Of a stretch of 64,000 nucleotides of DNA, positions 42,853 to 52,917 are shown piece by piece. The notes beneath the pieces were generated by a model. It was not told the origin of the DNA and made no database searches. It saw nothing but the letters and a program-made list of their open reading frames with translations. Both the position numbers and the translations under genes were made by a program. Source of the stretch: Incurvaria masculella (lineage: Eukaryota > Arthropoda > Insecta > Lepidoptera > Incurvariidae); contig OX335660.1 of assembly GCA_946894095.1 (NCBI GenBank), forward strand, positions 2,981,001 to 3,045,000, given 5' to 3'. Each line of letters begins with the position of its first letter. Position 1 is the stretch's first letter.

Positions 42853-42961
42853 TTTGCGATTTTCGTTCATAATTTTAATTGCTACATTAGTTTGACGACT
42901 GAGAGGCTTACTTATTGGTTTACTGATATTATTTGCTAATGATTTGGACATTGTTTGGATA
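42853..42961 (+). repeat. Direct repeat, copy 2
   Basis: Ends exactly where helicase similarity begins, so the duplication or a recombination removed the upstream part of the helicase gene. Confidence 0.85.
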
Positions 42962-43228
42962 CACAAAAGTCAGGGCCTAAGTCTAAATAATGCGCTGATG
43001 GATATAGGTTCTGCAGTGTTCACATCCGGTCAAGCTTACGTGGCACTTTCGAGAGTTACAAGTCTGAGCGGCTTACATCTAATTAATGTCGACTTTGGAA
43101 GTATTAAAGCGCATGAATCCTCAATTTGTGAATACAATAGACTAAGAAGCATTCATCGTCCAGACTTGTCAAAAATTGTAACATCAAAGCTTCCTAGAAA
43201 ACCCATAGAGATAGGGAGTGGGCTTTGA
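42959..43228 (+). pseudogene. PIF1-type helicase C-terminal fragment (Helitron-like)
   Basis: Reads IHKSQGLSLNNALMDIG then SGQAYVALSRVTSLSGLHL and INVDFGS, which are the last two conserved helicase motifs of PIF1/RRM3-family superfamily 1B helicases. In lepidopteran genomes such tails commonly belong to Helitron (rolling-circle) transposons, where helicase is fused to a Rep nuclease; a host PIF1 gene would have introns and more sequence. Walker A and B, the Rep domain and everything upstream are missing. The ATG at 42944 lies in the direct repeat and is not a genuine start. The stop is TGA at 43226-43228. Confidence 0.8.
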
Positions 43229-43406
43229 GAAAAACTGTAGCTGATGCTCAAGAAGTAGTACCGGAAAAGAAAAAGAGGAAGACTACTTACAAAAATAAGA
43301 AAAGCTCATAAGACAGAGAGTGGGCTTTCAGAAAATAAATTGTTGGTATTCAAGAAGTAGAAGGTACCAGAAGGGCTAAAAGTAGGACTATCTACAAAAA
43401 GAAATG
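43214..43406 (+). repeat. Tandem duplication of the helicase tail
   Basis: 43214-43310 and 43315-43406 share GAGTGGGCTTT(G/C)AGAAAA, CAAGAAGTAG, GGTACC/GTACCGG and ACTACTTACAAAAA-like blocks, at about 70% by eye. Confidence 0.5.
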
Positions 43407-43408
43407 AG

Positions 43409-43943
43409 ATCCCATCAAAAACAAAACTTGTAAAAAAAACCAAGTCTCGCAAATCAGTTCTTCTACCGTAAAAAGTTGTGAGATCCATGTAATACCAAGT
43501 CGGTTAATTTATTCAGTCCCTACTTAAGTGACTTTCTTTCCGTAAGTTATTACGTAATTATAGGTAACCGAACCACATCTTATAGTGACAATATCAATAT
43601 TCAAAATATTGTATGTTTTAAATAAATAGATTGACTTGGCAATCGCACTAAATAATCAAATTTAATATAATCTGATATTTCTTGTGAGATACGTTGTGTT
43701 TTCGTGCGATGGCCAAGTCAATCTATTTATTTAAAACATACAATATTTTGAATATTGATATTGTCACTATAAGATGTGGTTCGGTTACCTATAATTACGT
43801 AATAACTTACAGAAAGAAAGTCACTTAAGTAGGGACTGAATAAATTAACCGACTTGGTATTACATGGATCTCACAACTTTTTACGGTAGAAGAACTGATT
43901 TGCGAGACTTGGTTTTTTTTACAAGTTTTGTTTTTGATGGGAT
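43409..43943. repeat. Near-perfect 240-bp inverted repeat with 55-bp loop
   Basis: 43409-43648 and 43704-43943 are reverse complements with only a few differences (for example GGCAATCG against GGCCATCG, and one base in TTTCTTTCCGTAAG). Arms start ATCCCATCAAAAACAAAACT and end TAGATTGACTTGGC. Such a structure forms a hairpin in single-stranded DNA and is typical of a very recent foldback or template-switch event, or of a transposon with long inverted ends. Confidence 0.92.
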
Positions 43944-44010
43944 TTAGCTGATACAAATCTTAAAGCTCGGACCCCACGGACTACGCTCCTCGTTTCGCTT
44001 GTTTAATTTC
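43944..44010 (+). repeat. Direct repeat pairing with 44394-44460
   Basis: TAGCTGATACAAATCTTAAAGC then GGACCCCACGGACT recurs at 44394 as TAGCTGATACAAATCTTAAAGC, TGGGCCCCATGGACT. Confidence 0.65.
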
Positions 44011-44163
44011 ATTAATATCATTTAATATTTTTTTATTCTAATACTTCAAATAAATATACACGGAATGGCAAAAAACGGTATCTTGATTTACGGCACAAGA
44101 GTTTTTTTATCACAGATCACGAATTACATATTCAATAAAATGAACATTTAATTTAATTTAAAC

Positions 44164-44392
44164 AATATAAACATGTAGAAACCGAGATTCATAGCGAGGT
44201 TGCCAGGCTGTATAGTAGCTCTGCTGGATGTGCATTAGTAAAAAAAAATATTTTTAGACGGATGTCTTCGAGTCGACATATGTTTTGTTGCGGCCCGCCG
44301 AAGATTACTCGCCGTTCTGCGAGTTCTTTGAGGAGACAAAATACTGGGAAATTGCTGAAGAGACCATGTATGAATCGGTTGAATCGGATTGA
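44164..44392 (+). mobile_element. Element L, copy 2
   Basis: Matches 41602-41753 and then 41909-41997; the 155-bp middle of copy 1 is absent. Keeps the in-frame acidic tail ending YESVESD and stop. Ends at TAGCTGATAC, the repeat also found right after the long inverted repeat. Confidence 0.5.
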
Positions 44393-44460
44393 TCTAGCTG
44401 ATACAAATCTTAAAGCTTGGGCCCCATGGACTGCACGCCTTGTTTCGCTCATTCCCCGTT

Positions 44461-45328
44461 TACTGCGTACTCGCTCGAGCTGCGAAATCTGTACGTATGC
44501 GTTTCCAAATCAGAGTTTCCAAATCTCTATGAAAATGAACACACGCTTTGGGATAGCTCGTCGCCCCACCATTAAAATAAGGCCTATACCTATGAGTTGT
44601 GGTCGCTAATAAGAAATGTTATAAGACGGAACGGAACCCATCGCTTAAATGAAGAAGAAAAAAGACAGCTTATTGTCCACACACAAAAAATACTAACAGT
44701 GTAGATCAACTCAATTACATACAAATACAAAAAAAAATGTTTGTACGCACAAATTGTTTCGCCTCACTGTGCATCTGCGCAACGCGTGGCGTGAAACTTC
44801 AGAGCTAACAAATTGTTTTGCGCAGCCTATACCAGGCTATAGTGTGATGTCACCTTCTTCCGTTCTTTTTACGGATTAATTAATATATCCTTGCTACGCG
44901 GTGGATTCTACAATTAATCTTATTTGTATTTGATATTTTTAATACATAATGCTTTCTAGAAGTTTCTGCGCTCAGCAATGTGTTTATGGGATAATATTTT
45001 TATTTTTTATCCTCCAGAATCCTAGACCAGACCTAGACCCAAGGCAACCCCGCCTTTGTGTTGTCCCTATCCCTCCAATGTAGGGGGCTATATTTTTGGG
45101 AATATTATACAATGGTCTGTCGGTATCCGTGAAGGGTCTAGCTTGTTCGGATACTCGTTAAAACATATTTGAATGTATGTACGAGCACAATAGGAAAAAG
45201 GTTCGATTTTTCAGCTAATGAAAAATATTACAGGATTAACAGCGTCTCGTGGTTGACAGGAAGAAATCACTACGGCAATAATACAGTTTTTGTTTAATTT
45301 TTCACTTCATTTATTATTAATGAATAAA
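44461..45328. other. No gene seen
   Basis: No recognisable repeat or coding signal. Confidence 0.3.
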
Positions 45329-45340
45329 TTAACATATTTA

Positions 45341-45470
45341 AGTAAATATACTTTTTCGTACTAAGCAGGTACGTCGCTTATTCCAAGGAATGTGACATGT
45401 ATCCTGTGATGTATTATGTGAATGTGTCCTTGCTTCACGGTCGAATATACATACATACATGTCACATTCC
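45341..45470 (-). mobile_element. SINE family D, copy 3, internally deleted
   Basis: 130 bp between perfect 12-bp direct repeats TTAACATATTTA (45329-45340, 45471-45482). Retains both ends (AGTAAATATACTTTTTCGTA and ATGTCACATTCC) but lacks the tRNA-like promoter. Inverted AAGGAATGTGACATGTAT / ATACATGTCACATTCCTT lies inside. Confidence 0.7.
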
Positions 45471-45482
45471 TTAACATATTTA

Positions 45483-45842
45483 TTTATCCATGTAGTCAAA
45501 TAATCAAGATTCTATCAGACAGGCATCATTTCAGTCAAACAGTCAGTTTAAAAAAAAGTAAATCAAGTATTTTGATTAAATAAAACTTAAAGTTAAAGGC
45601 TTAGTTATATACACATTGTTTGTATTTTATAAATATTCCATTAACTTTGTAAGCATTTCTTTGCAGAGGGGAGATAATAGCGACCCTTTAAAAACAATCT
45701 TAAGTCGGGGACTCTAGACAAAGAGAAAGAAGAAAGCCCAAAAAAAGGGATTAGCGAGCTTTTCTGTATTAGGCCGTTTTTGCTTTTGTTTTTTGGAATT
45801 TAAAGTATGAGACATGCCCGTGCATTGTATTGTGAGTATATT
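45483..45842. other. No gene seen
   Basis: No recognisable feature. Confidence 0.3.
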
Positions 45843-46150
45843 AAAAAACCGGCCAAGTGGGATTCGGACACGCACGCGAAGGTTCCGTACCATCGTACAA
45901 GATTTAACACAAAAATAAAATAAAGTTTTTTGTATGGGGCCACCGGATATTTTTTGCTTTTTTTTTTATTTTACCTATGTGTTGTCACAGCGGCATAATA
46001 AATACACACACTGTGAAAATTTCAGCTGCCTACCTATAATGGTTCATCAGCCCGTTCACAGGCAGACGGACGGACGGACAGGTGGATGGGCGGACAGCGG
46101 AGGCTTAGTAATAGGGTTCCGTTGCCACCCTTTGGGTAAGAAACACTAAA
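45843..46150 (+). mobile_element. Family A element, full length
   Basis: AAAAACCGGCCAAGTGGGAT to CCCTTTGGGTAAGAAACACT; the GACG tract is interrupted by AGGTGGAT. Confidence 0.78.
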
Positions 46151-46444
46151 TATATCGAAGTTTATTGATTTTATTTTTTTTTGTAGCGAAACAACGTTTT
46201 ACGCAAACGGGTAAATCCTCTCCTACATTTTTAAAGATTTTCAGTTTACTGGCTCTTTGTGGCTAATGAATTTTGCGGTTGATTTGTTGGTTGAACACCG
46301 TCTTCGAACATATACTAACCTATTTTACAAGAAAGAAATACAAAAATCATGATATTTGCATAAAAGTGTATCGTTTAATGGAAAAACAATGCTCTGCGTT
46401 CGACAATAACATGATAACACGTAGTTACAAACATTTTTTTTCCA

Positions 46445-46975
46445 AACATACAAAAGGGGAAAGAAGATCACGCCCATATTTCTTGTCAGAGATCCAAAAT
46501 TTAGCTCAAAATAGCTTTATTTGATCGAACTAGATGTCTGATGACCATTGGCATTGTAAAATTGTGTTTGGTTTTTAAGTTAGGTTAGTATAAGGTCCGA
46601 AAGGTCGCATTTTTCGCGCGTTTTATACAATAACTTTGAAGGTGGATTACGCAATGATAAAGTAAGAACATCTTAAAAAGATTAGTCATCAGACATAGCT
46701 TATTTAATCAAGATTTATAATCTATTTGGTTTTTGTTCGATTTTTTACTACAGCGGTCGTGGTTTACTTTTAGCTATAAGTCGTTTTGAAATTAAAATTT
46801 TCGTAAATCTTACCAAATCATCCACTGTGCACATTGTCTTTTTTGTGGACATGTTGCATCTTCCTCATCACGGAGCCTGTCTTATTCTTTGAAACAGAGA
46901 AGGTCCCAGAGCGCAACAGCACGGTTTTGTATCGTGCCCGCGAATGAGTTAGGCCCGCCGGGTTGGGTAAGTTAA
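46445..46975 (-). mobile_element. TTAA-flanked MITE family C, copy 5
   Basis: Inverted copy. The right end GCCCGCCGGGTTGGGTAAGTTAA keeps TTAA in altered form (shown as adjoining blocks GCCCGCCGGGTTGGG and TAAGTTAA); the other terminus (GGTTGGGCCACC) is missing. Confidence 0.72.
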
Positions 46976-47699
46976 TTCCATGCGGAAGTGGCACGTTATT
47001 TAATGATACTAACATATATTTCAAGACCAAATGTTTTCTGATTAAAAATAAATCTGATAATAATGCTTAAATGCCTTTGCAATTTGTCTTAAGCCTCTTC
47101 TGCTCGTTTTTTTGTTTTTTTTTTTTGTTGTTGTGAATTTATTTTCAATGTCTTCTTCACATACTACTAATTACAAAACACCAATGAACGCAAGCATGCT
47201 TGCAATTTCTCTTTTACCCTCGAAATCAAAAGACTCCTCGTACACACCTTGCTAAGCATTCTTCTACATAAATCCTATGTAACATTTTTAGAAGTTCAAA
47301 ATTGGTTTGCTTTGTTATGTTGAATTTAGTTATAAACTTATTAAATTATAAAAGGCGCCTGGTTTAAAGAAATGAAAGAATAAACACTGTTATTTTATAG
47401 TAAACATGAAAATGTACGTAATGCATTATGTCTACCTTGATTATTCTGGGTTATAGTTAAACCTCGATTTCTTTAATCAATACTAGAAAATATAACGTCA
47501 CATTATAAAAATAATTCAGTCTGAAGTTTACGTCCTCCCGGTCCGAATCGCACGGTGCCATCTCGAGGGAGGATTGTTGGATCGACAGCCATCGCCCACC
47601 GCCATCGGCGTACCCTACTTTAACGAGACCCACTTGATGCGTTGTAATCCAGGACGAATGCCCCTAGATTGTTGCGAACCATAAGCCCGGGGCGCGACC
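46976..47699. other. No gene assigned
   Basis: GC-richer stretch at 47520-47700 (CCTCCCGGTCCGAATCG, ATCGCCCACCGCCATCGG) resembles the conserved part of some repeat, but has no second copy here. Confidence 0.3.
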
Positions 47700-47790
47700 T
47701 TCTAATGACATGATCATTTTATGTATTAATGAATACAATATTACCGTTATCTCATCCAACCAACTGAGCTATCTCGATAATTATGTCGGC
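47700..47790 (-). mobile_element. Family F fragment with tRNA-like A box
   Basis: Minus strand reads GAGATAGCTCAGTTGGTTGG, a classical tRNA D-arm/A-box sequence, followed by ATGAGATAACGGTAATATTG, shared with the other F copies. No B box or acceptor stem, so it is not a tRNA gene. Confidence 0.5.
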
Positions 47791-48595
47791 ACACGAATTT
47801 CTCGATCATGTTCGAATCGACACAATCATTACCCTATCTTCAATAGATGGCGCTATTAAATTATTTCGTTACACTTTCCATCATACGTTTCAGGATAAGA
47901 CATTTTCAAAGATATTAAGCAATTAATTATAACTCAAATACAACCACATCGAGGTAAGGAACTAAACATGAAATTCTAAAGTGGTCGAACTGCTCATTGT
48001 TTAATATTTTTATTTGTTCTTAAGTAGGTAAACTACACTTGGACAAGCGAAAATAAACCAAGAAATCATAACGTACATTAGTACGGTATGATTTGAAAAC
48101 ATAAATGGATTCCGATCAGAGGAAAGAAGAGTTAGCAAAATGTTTGATATTATTTTTCGAATAGGCAATCTGAGTTGAGTGTTGAGTGGTAATCAAAAAC
48201 TGCTTTGATATAATTAGATTTGGCACAGAAATCATTAACAAAAGTATGAATAATGATAAAAATAATTAATCTTCTAAAAACTGAGACTAGAGGCTCATGA
48301 ACGTTTGAGGCGGGGGTTTGTCTTTTTGTCACGTTTGACGTAACCGGGGGTAAGTCGTTAAAAGCCCTTTGGAAACTTCCCTCCGGATCAAGATAAAATG
48401 CTGAGGTTTGTTTGAGAGCCCTTATCATTTCCGCTTTAGGCATCCAATTTGCTAAATTACATGAGATACGTCACAGAGAGGACAGAGTTATCCAATTTTC
48501 TGAATCGGAATTTATACGAGTGCATACTTTCTTCATTTCAATATCAGCCGGAAATAAATGAATAAATATCATCTTATTATTCATCTTTTATTTAT
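47791..48595. other. No gene seen
   Basis: A 97-codon minus-strand frame at 48150-48443 shows no domain. Confidence 0.3.
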
Positions 48596-49331
48596 TAACT
48601 GGTCATGCATGCTGCACCACGCCCGCCATCGTAATATTAGCCAAACACACCGTAATTTCGAAGGAATAAGGTGCCCTGCCAGAACCTTCCTTTTAATGAA
48701 CTAAATGAGAACCACGGACAATTTTTAGGGTTCCGTACCCAAAGGGTGAAAACGGAACCCTATTACTAAGCCTCCGCTGTCCGTCCGTCCGTCCGTCCGT
48801 CCGTCCGTCCGTCCGTCCGTCCGTCCGTCCGTCCGTCCGTCCGTCCGTCCGTCCGTCCGTCCGTCCGTCCGTCTGTCCGTCTGTCACAGGGCTGTATCTC
48901 AGTAACCGTAACAGGTAGACAGCTGAAATTTTCACAGAGTGTGTATTTATTTTGCCGCTACAACAACAAATAGGTACGATTAAAAAATAATTAAAATTAA
49001 AGGGGGCTCCCATACAAAAACGTGTTTTTTTTTGTTTTTTTTTTACGATGATACGGAACCCTTCGTGTGCGAGTCCGACTCGCACTTGGCCGGTTTTTCA
49101 TTACCGCTTCAACCAGTTTCACCAACCCGGGCGGGATTAACCCTACCACCTAGCAGGAGAATAGGACCTACAGTTCAACATGGATTCCGAACCATGGAAC
49201 AGCTAGCATTCGTAACGAAATGCACTTATCCAACTCAGAAAGAGAAAGAAAGTGATGCATGACCGGGGCGAGGATTTGAGCCCAGACCTCTCGCATGAAA
49301 GGTAAGTCCTCTAGCCCCTAGAACACGAGCT
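48596..49331 (-). mobile_element. SINE family B, tRNA-headed, interrupted by an A element
   Basis: Body split between CCACGGACAATTTTT and CATTACCGCTTCAACC by the A element at 48722-49098. The head on the minus strand has AGCTCGTGTTCTAGGGGCTA and GGGCTCAAATCC, with the usual linker CTTTCTCTTTCTGAGTTGG. Confidence 0.8.
48722..49098 (-). mobile_element. Family A element with expanded (CCGT)n, nested in B
   Basis: Full length; the microsatellite at about 48778-48881 is about 100 bp, several-fold longer than in other copies. The 130-codon frame reading DGRTDGRT repeats is this microsatellite, not a protein. Confidence 0.85.
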
Positions 49332-49540
49332 GCAGGCCTATTCCTGGGATTCAGTAATCAGCAATCAGGAATCCTGAGTCTCGTAAACAGCTTTTGTAGC
49401 GGTTTTCCTAGCGATTTTTTCGACGTAAAACCTGGATTTATTAAAAAAAACTATGATCCGGAATGTTTTGGTCGATAAAAGCTGTTTCCGAGACTCAGGA
49501 TTCCTGATCGCTGATCACGGAATTTCAGGAATAGGCCTGG
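49332..49540. mobile_element. MITE family M, copy 3
   Basis: GCAGGCCTATTCCTGGGATT at the left, TTTCAGGAATAGGCCTGG at the right, with interior GAATCCTGAGTCTCGTAAAC. It abuts the head of the preceding B SINE. Confidence 0.75.
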
Positions 49541-49555
49541 TGCACTCCCGCTGAT

Positions 49556-49610
49556 CCAGACCTCTCGCATGAAAGGTAAGTCCTCTAGCCCATCGACCAC
49601 GAGCTGTACT
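49556..49610 (+). repeat. Duplicated SINE head segment
   Basis: CAGACCTCTCGCATGAAAGG and TAAGTCCTCTAGCCC, CACGAGCTG repeat 49277-49332 on the far side of the M element, so the M insertion is bracketed by about 55 bp of duplicated SINE head. Confidence 0.6.
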
Positions 49611-49726
49611 CCCGCTGTTCCCAATGCCTTTAACTTTTTTCTACTCGCTCCAATGTCTTAAACTTGTTCCTACCAAAAGCGTCATCTCATGTAACCCCAC
49701 CTTTACTAATTCATTCGTTGTTCCAG

Positions 49727-49830
49727 ATGGCAACCGCTCGCTCCCGGCGCCACCAGACACTCAACTACTTAGCGGCTGCTCGGGGAACGTCTTATTCTCA
49801 GCGGCGAGCGGTGGATTTTATTTGATATGA
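49727..49830 (+). CDS. Possible terminal coding exon
   Basis: A pyrimidine-rich stretch ending TTCATTCGTTGTTCCAG is followed by a GC-richer open frame, DGNRSLPAPPDTQLLSGCSG then NVLFSAASGGFYLI and a stop. The composition contrast with the flanks and the acceptor-like boundary suggest an exon. I recognise no family and there is no second copy in the window. It may equally be a chance frame. Confidence 0.25.
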
Positions 49831-49940
49831 GCGACGCGAACGCTCAATCACTTAGTGCTGCTTTCAATATGCGATCGTAAATTTTAGAGTCTCCGACCAA
49901 GTACTGAGGCGTTACTTCTATATCGATTCACTCAAGGGGC

Positions 49941-50204
49941 ATGGAATGTTTACATGTCTGCTTGGGGGGGAAAAGAGGATGGGGTTAAAATTGTATGTAG
50001 AATAAACATCAGTGAAAAAAGAGAGATGTAAAAATAATTATTTCATAAACATCATGCCCACGAAACCGCTGAAATGTTTACTTTTCTGCTTGGAGGGGAA
50101 AGGGGATGGGGTTAACATTTTATGTAGAATAAACATGAACAAAGGATACATTAATTGAAAAAAGAGAGATGTAAGAATAATTATTTTATAAACATCACGC
50201 AATG
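49941..50204 (+). repeat. Imperfect tandem duplication, about 130 bp
   Basis: 49941-50068 and 50071-50204 share GGAATGTTTACAT/GAAATGTTTACTT, GGGGATGGGGTTAA, TATGTAGAATAAACAT and AAAAAAGAGAGATGTAA. Confidence 0.65.
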
Positions 50205-50519
50205 CTGCACACGAACCCGCAAGTAAATCTTTTAATCTTTGTCAATCAATCAATGTTCAATCTTGTTCAAAATCTAAAGAGTTAAAACAATGTGATCATA
50301 AGTAACTTAAGTTGCGTTAAGTAAGTACCTGCGTTAAAAAAGCCTAGCCATCGCATAACAGGCTAAGCCTAGTGCGACGGTTAAGAAACGTATTTTCAGA
50401 TCGCTAAGAATTGTAATTAAATGTGTGGTAAACTCTTTTTCTTTTAGGAGGTTTAGCAGTGAAGTAAGAAATGCTTATTAGTAAGACAGTGTATGTGTAA
50501 TCTTAAACACTGTGTTTAT
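50205..50519. other. No gene seen
   Basis: No recognisable feature. Confidence 0.3.
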
Positions 50520-50907
50520 TTTTTATTTTATTTATTTCGAACACAAACAGTCTTACAAGAAAAAAAAAAACAAATTAAAATTAACAAAATGAAAACCTAG
50601 AGTGTTCCACACATAACATAAAAGTATTACAATACTATCGAGTTCACATAGACAAGTGATGTGCATAAAAACAACAAATATATATAAAATAAACGAATGA
50701 GTGTTTTTTTTCTGTGATCTACTCAGTAAGTATAGAAAATTTGTATTGTCCAAGTGTGTTATTAAATAGATAGATATCAGATAGATTATCGTTATAATTT
50801 TTGCAGCTTCGCCTAATAAAAGTATTATTACAATATTTGTAATTACGGAGTGATATTTCAAATAAGTGTTTCAAGCGAGAAAGACGGGGAGGAATCTTGA
50901 AATTGAC
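50520..50907 (-). pseudogene. LINE C-terminal fragment and 3' UTR
   Basis: On the minus strand, 50907-50719 reads IPPRLSRLKHLFEISLRN, then CNNTFIRRSCKNYNDNL and ILTE before TAG, an open run of about 60 codons in the style of a retrotransposon ORF C-terminus. The trailer that follows ends with AATAAATAAAATAAA, a LINE-type 3' tail. The family assignment is an inference from this layout. Confidence 0.45.
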
Positions 50908-51519
50908 CTAATCTAACAACATGGGGCAATCCATAATATTGTTAACAATGGTTACACGGTTACACGGGAGAGGGGACTGTAGGTAAATTTCTAAATTATG
51001 GTTTTAGAGAAGGTGGCGAAATAGGTAGACACACTGCTCGCGAAAAGGTTTGCTTGCTAGTTAAAGTTCAGTTTTGCACAATATTTTTAAATTAAGTAGT
51101 TCTTTTTACAGTTTATTTTCTTAAATTATGGTTTGATTGCTTCACAGTCGATTGTTTTTACATTAAAGAAAGTGACATACATGTTTAGTTAGTCGAAAAA
51201 AGTTTATTTCACTTAATTTTATTTACTAAACTGTTTTTACTGTGATTCATTAACGTATTTTAAAATTAAATCTTGTTTTTCGAAATTCCTTAAATTCATT
51301 AAAATTGTTACAAGATAGCTGAGATGTAAAAAAAATGTATGCTCACCTCAATCCACCCTATTTGATCTTACTTTCATCGTCAATTTGTCTTTTTATGTTG
51401 CATCCTCAAAATATAAGTACTCAAAATCCATGTTTCTTGCAAAAAAAACCTTTTATTTTCTTGTAATAATAAATTTTGTATTGGTTAATTTTTTTAATCA
51501 ATACAAACAATTATGAAGT
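50908..51519. other. No gene seen; AT-rich
   Basis: No frame or repeat recognised. Confidence 0.3.
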
Positions 51520-51640
51520 TACTAGCTGCGGAACCCGATTGCGCTCAGGACCATATCGAAATTAGCCTGTCACTTTCTGCCACATTAACTATATGCAAAA
51601 ATCACGACGATCCGTTGCTTGAAGGGGTATTGAACAACAA
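51520..51640 (+). repeat. ACTAGCTG-type dispersed repeat fragment
   Basis: TTACTAGCTGCGGAACCCGA, distantly matching 9121-9216. Confidence 0.4.
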
Positions 51641-51728
51641 AAACAGTTTACCATTGATACATATTAGTAAGATATGATTATGGAAGTAGGATTGCGCTTT
51701 GAAACCAAGCGGTGCGACCAGGGTGCTC

Positions 51729-52104
51729 TTAAGGTCGGCCCGTAACCACCTGAAAATTTCGCCTCCCATACAAACGTAGTTTACTAATCATTTGAAAACC
51801 AATGATCCAACTTACTTGATATTTGGTATCTAATATTAGGCTACAAATAGCTGTGTCTGTATGCCTTTGTTTTTTCGGTAAATGTATTCTGGGTCAAACC
51901 ATAGAGCAAACAAAATTCGTATGAAGATTTTCTTTTTGCTTTCATTTCATTCGGTTTGGATTTTTCAAAAAAACAAAAGCATGCAGACACAGATATTTAT
52001 TACCTGATATTAGATATTAAATATCAATTTAATTGGAATAGCGGTTTCCAAATTATCAGTAAACTACGTTTGTATGGGGAGCATAGCTTACGGGCCGTTC
52101 TTAA
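51729..52104. mobile_element. TTAA-flanked MITE family H (376 bp)
   Basis: TTAA at 51729-51732 and 52101-52104. Inverted ends GG(T)CGGCCCGTAA...ATACAAACGTAGTTTACT of about 45 bp, with further foldback inside (GACACAGAT / TGTGTCTG). The inner right end CGTTTGTATGGGGAG is also found in the same place in family C, so C and H may share a transposase source. Confidence 0.75.
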
Positions 52105-52607
52105 GGATAAAACCAAACTTTGAAGTGACTTTATTTATTTTTATTAAGTAATTTCCAACATTTTTGTAGCGAACTTCTTTTCAATAATGTCATCCCTCTA
52201 GGTTGAAAATCGTTAGAATGTCAATTCGCTAAATTCAAGAAGTTGACGCAATAACTTATTGCCTTTCTAAAAAGACGAGTGACATGCTTTACATAATTGT
52301 ATTAGACATCGATGTCTTTCCGACATCCACTCTTATACCTCTCGGCTGTGATTCAAAATATTAACGATGTTTTCTTACATTTCCCGTCCTTCAAGATCTC
52401 TCATTAATATTCACGCGCACACTGTAGAACACTCGCGACAGAAGGCGCTTCTCAGAAAAGTGTCACCTCCGCCAGATTTACCGAACTAATGGATGTTTCG
52501 ATAAGTGTACGACGTGGTACGCTGTCACGGGACACGCTCGGGTCTGGCCCCAGGAGGAGCTGACAGCACTCGCCTAGAGATTCCTAGGACAGGGGGGATA
52601 CCATGGT
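52105..52607. other. No gene seen
   Basis: A GC-richer part at 52440-52600 has no identifiable content. Confidence 0.3.
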
Positions 52608-52772
52608 AACTCGACGGGTGAAGTTTGACATGGATTCCGAACCGTGGAACAAGCTCGTATTTGTGACGGAGTGCAGTTATCCAACTCAGAAAGAGAAAGG
52701 AAGTGGTACAAGAACGAGGTGGGGATCGAACCCATAGAACTTGATTTCCATGCTGGAAAATGAGCCCTTTTG
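52608..52772 (-). mobile_element. SINE family B head fragment
   Basis: Minus strand: B-box-like GGGTTCGATCCCC, linker CTTTCTCTTTCTGAGTTGG, and CCACGGTTCGGAATCCATG. The body downstream is missing. Confidence 0.6.
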
Positions 52773-52917
52773 GAAAGATTGGGAGGTTTTAATTTTAATT
52801 TAGTTTTTTCTGTTGTATATGGTGGCTCATAATTACACCTACTATGTTCGTTTAGATTTTCACTGTTGTTCGACATATTATTTTACATTTACGGATAAAC
52901 CGTGTTCCCCTTACTTA

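Noticed and set aside
42944..43228. Host PIF1 helicase gene
   Set aside because: Only the last two helicase motifs are present, bordered by duplications in a repeat cluster; a transposon-derived fragment is more likely.
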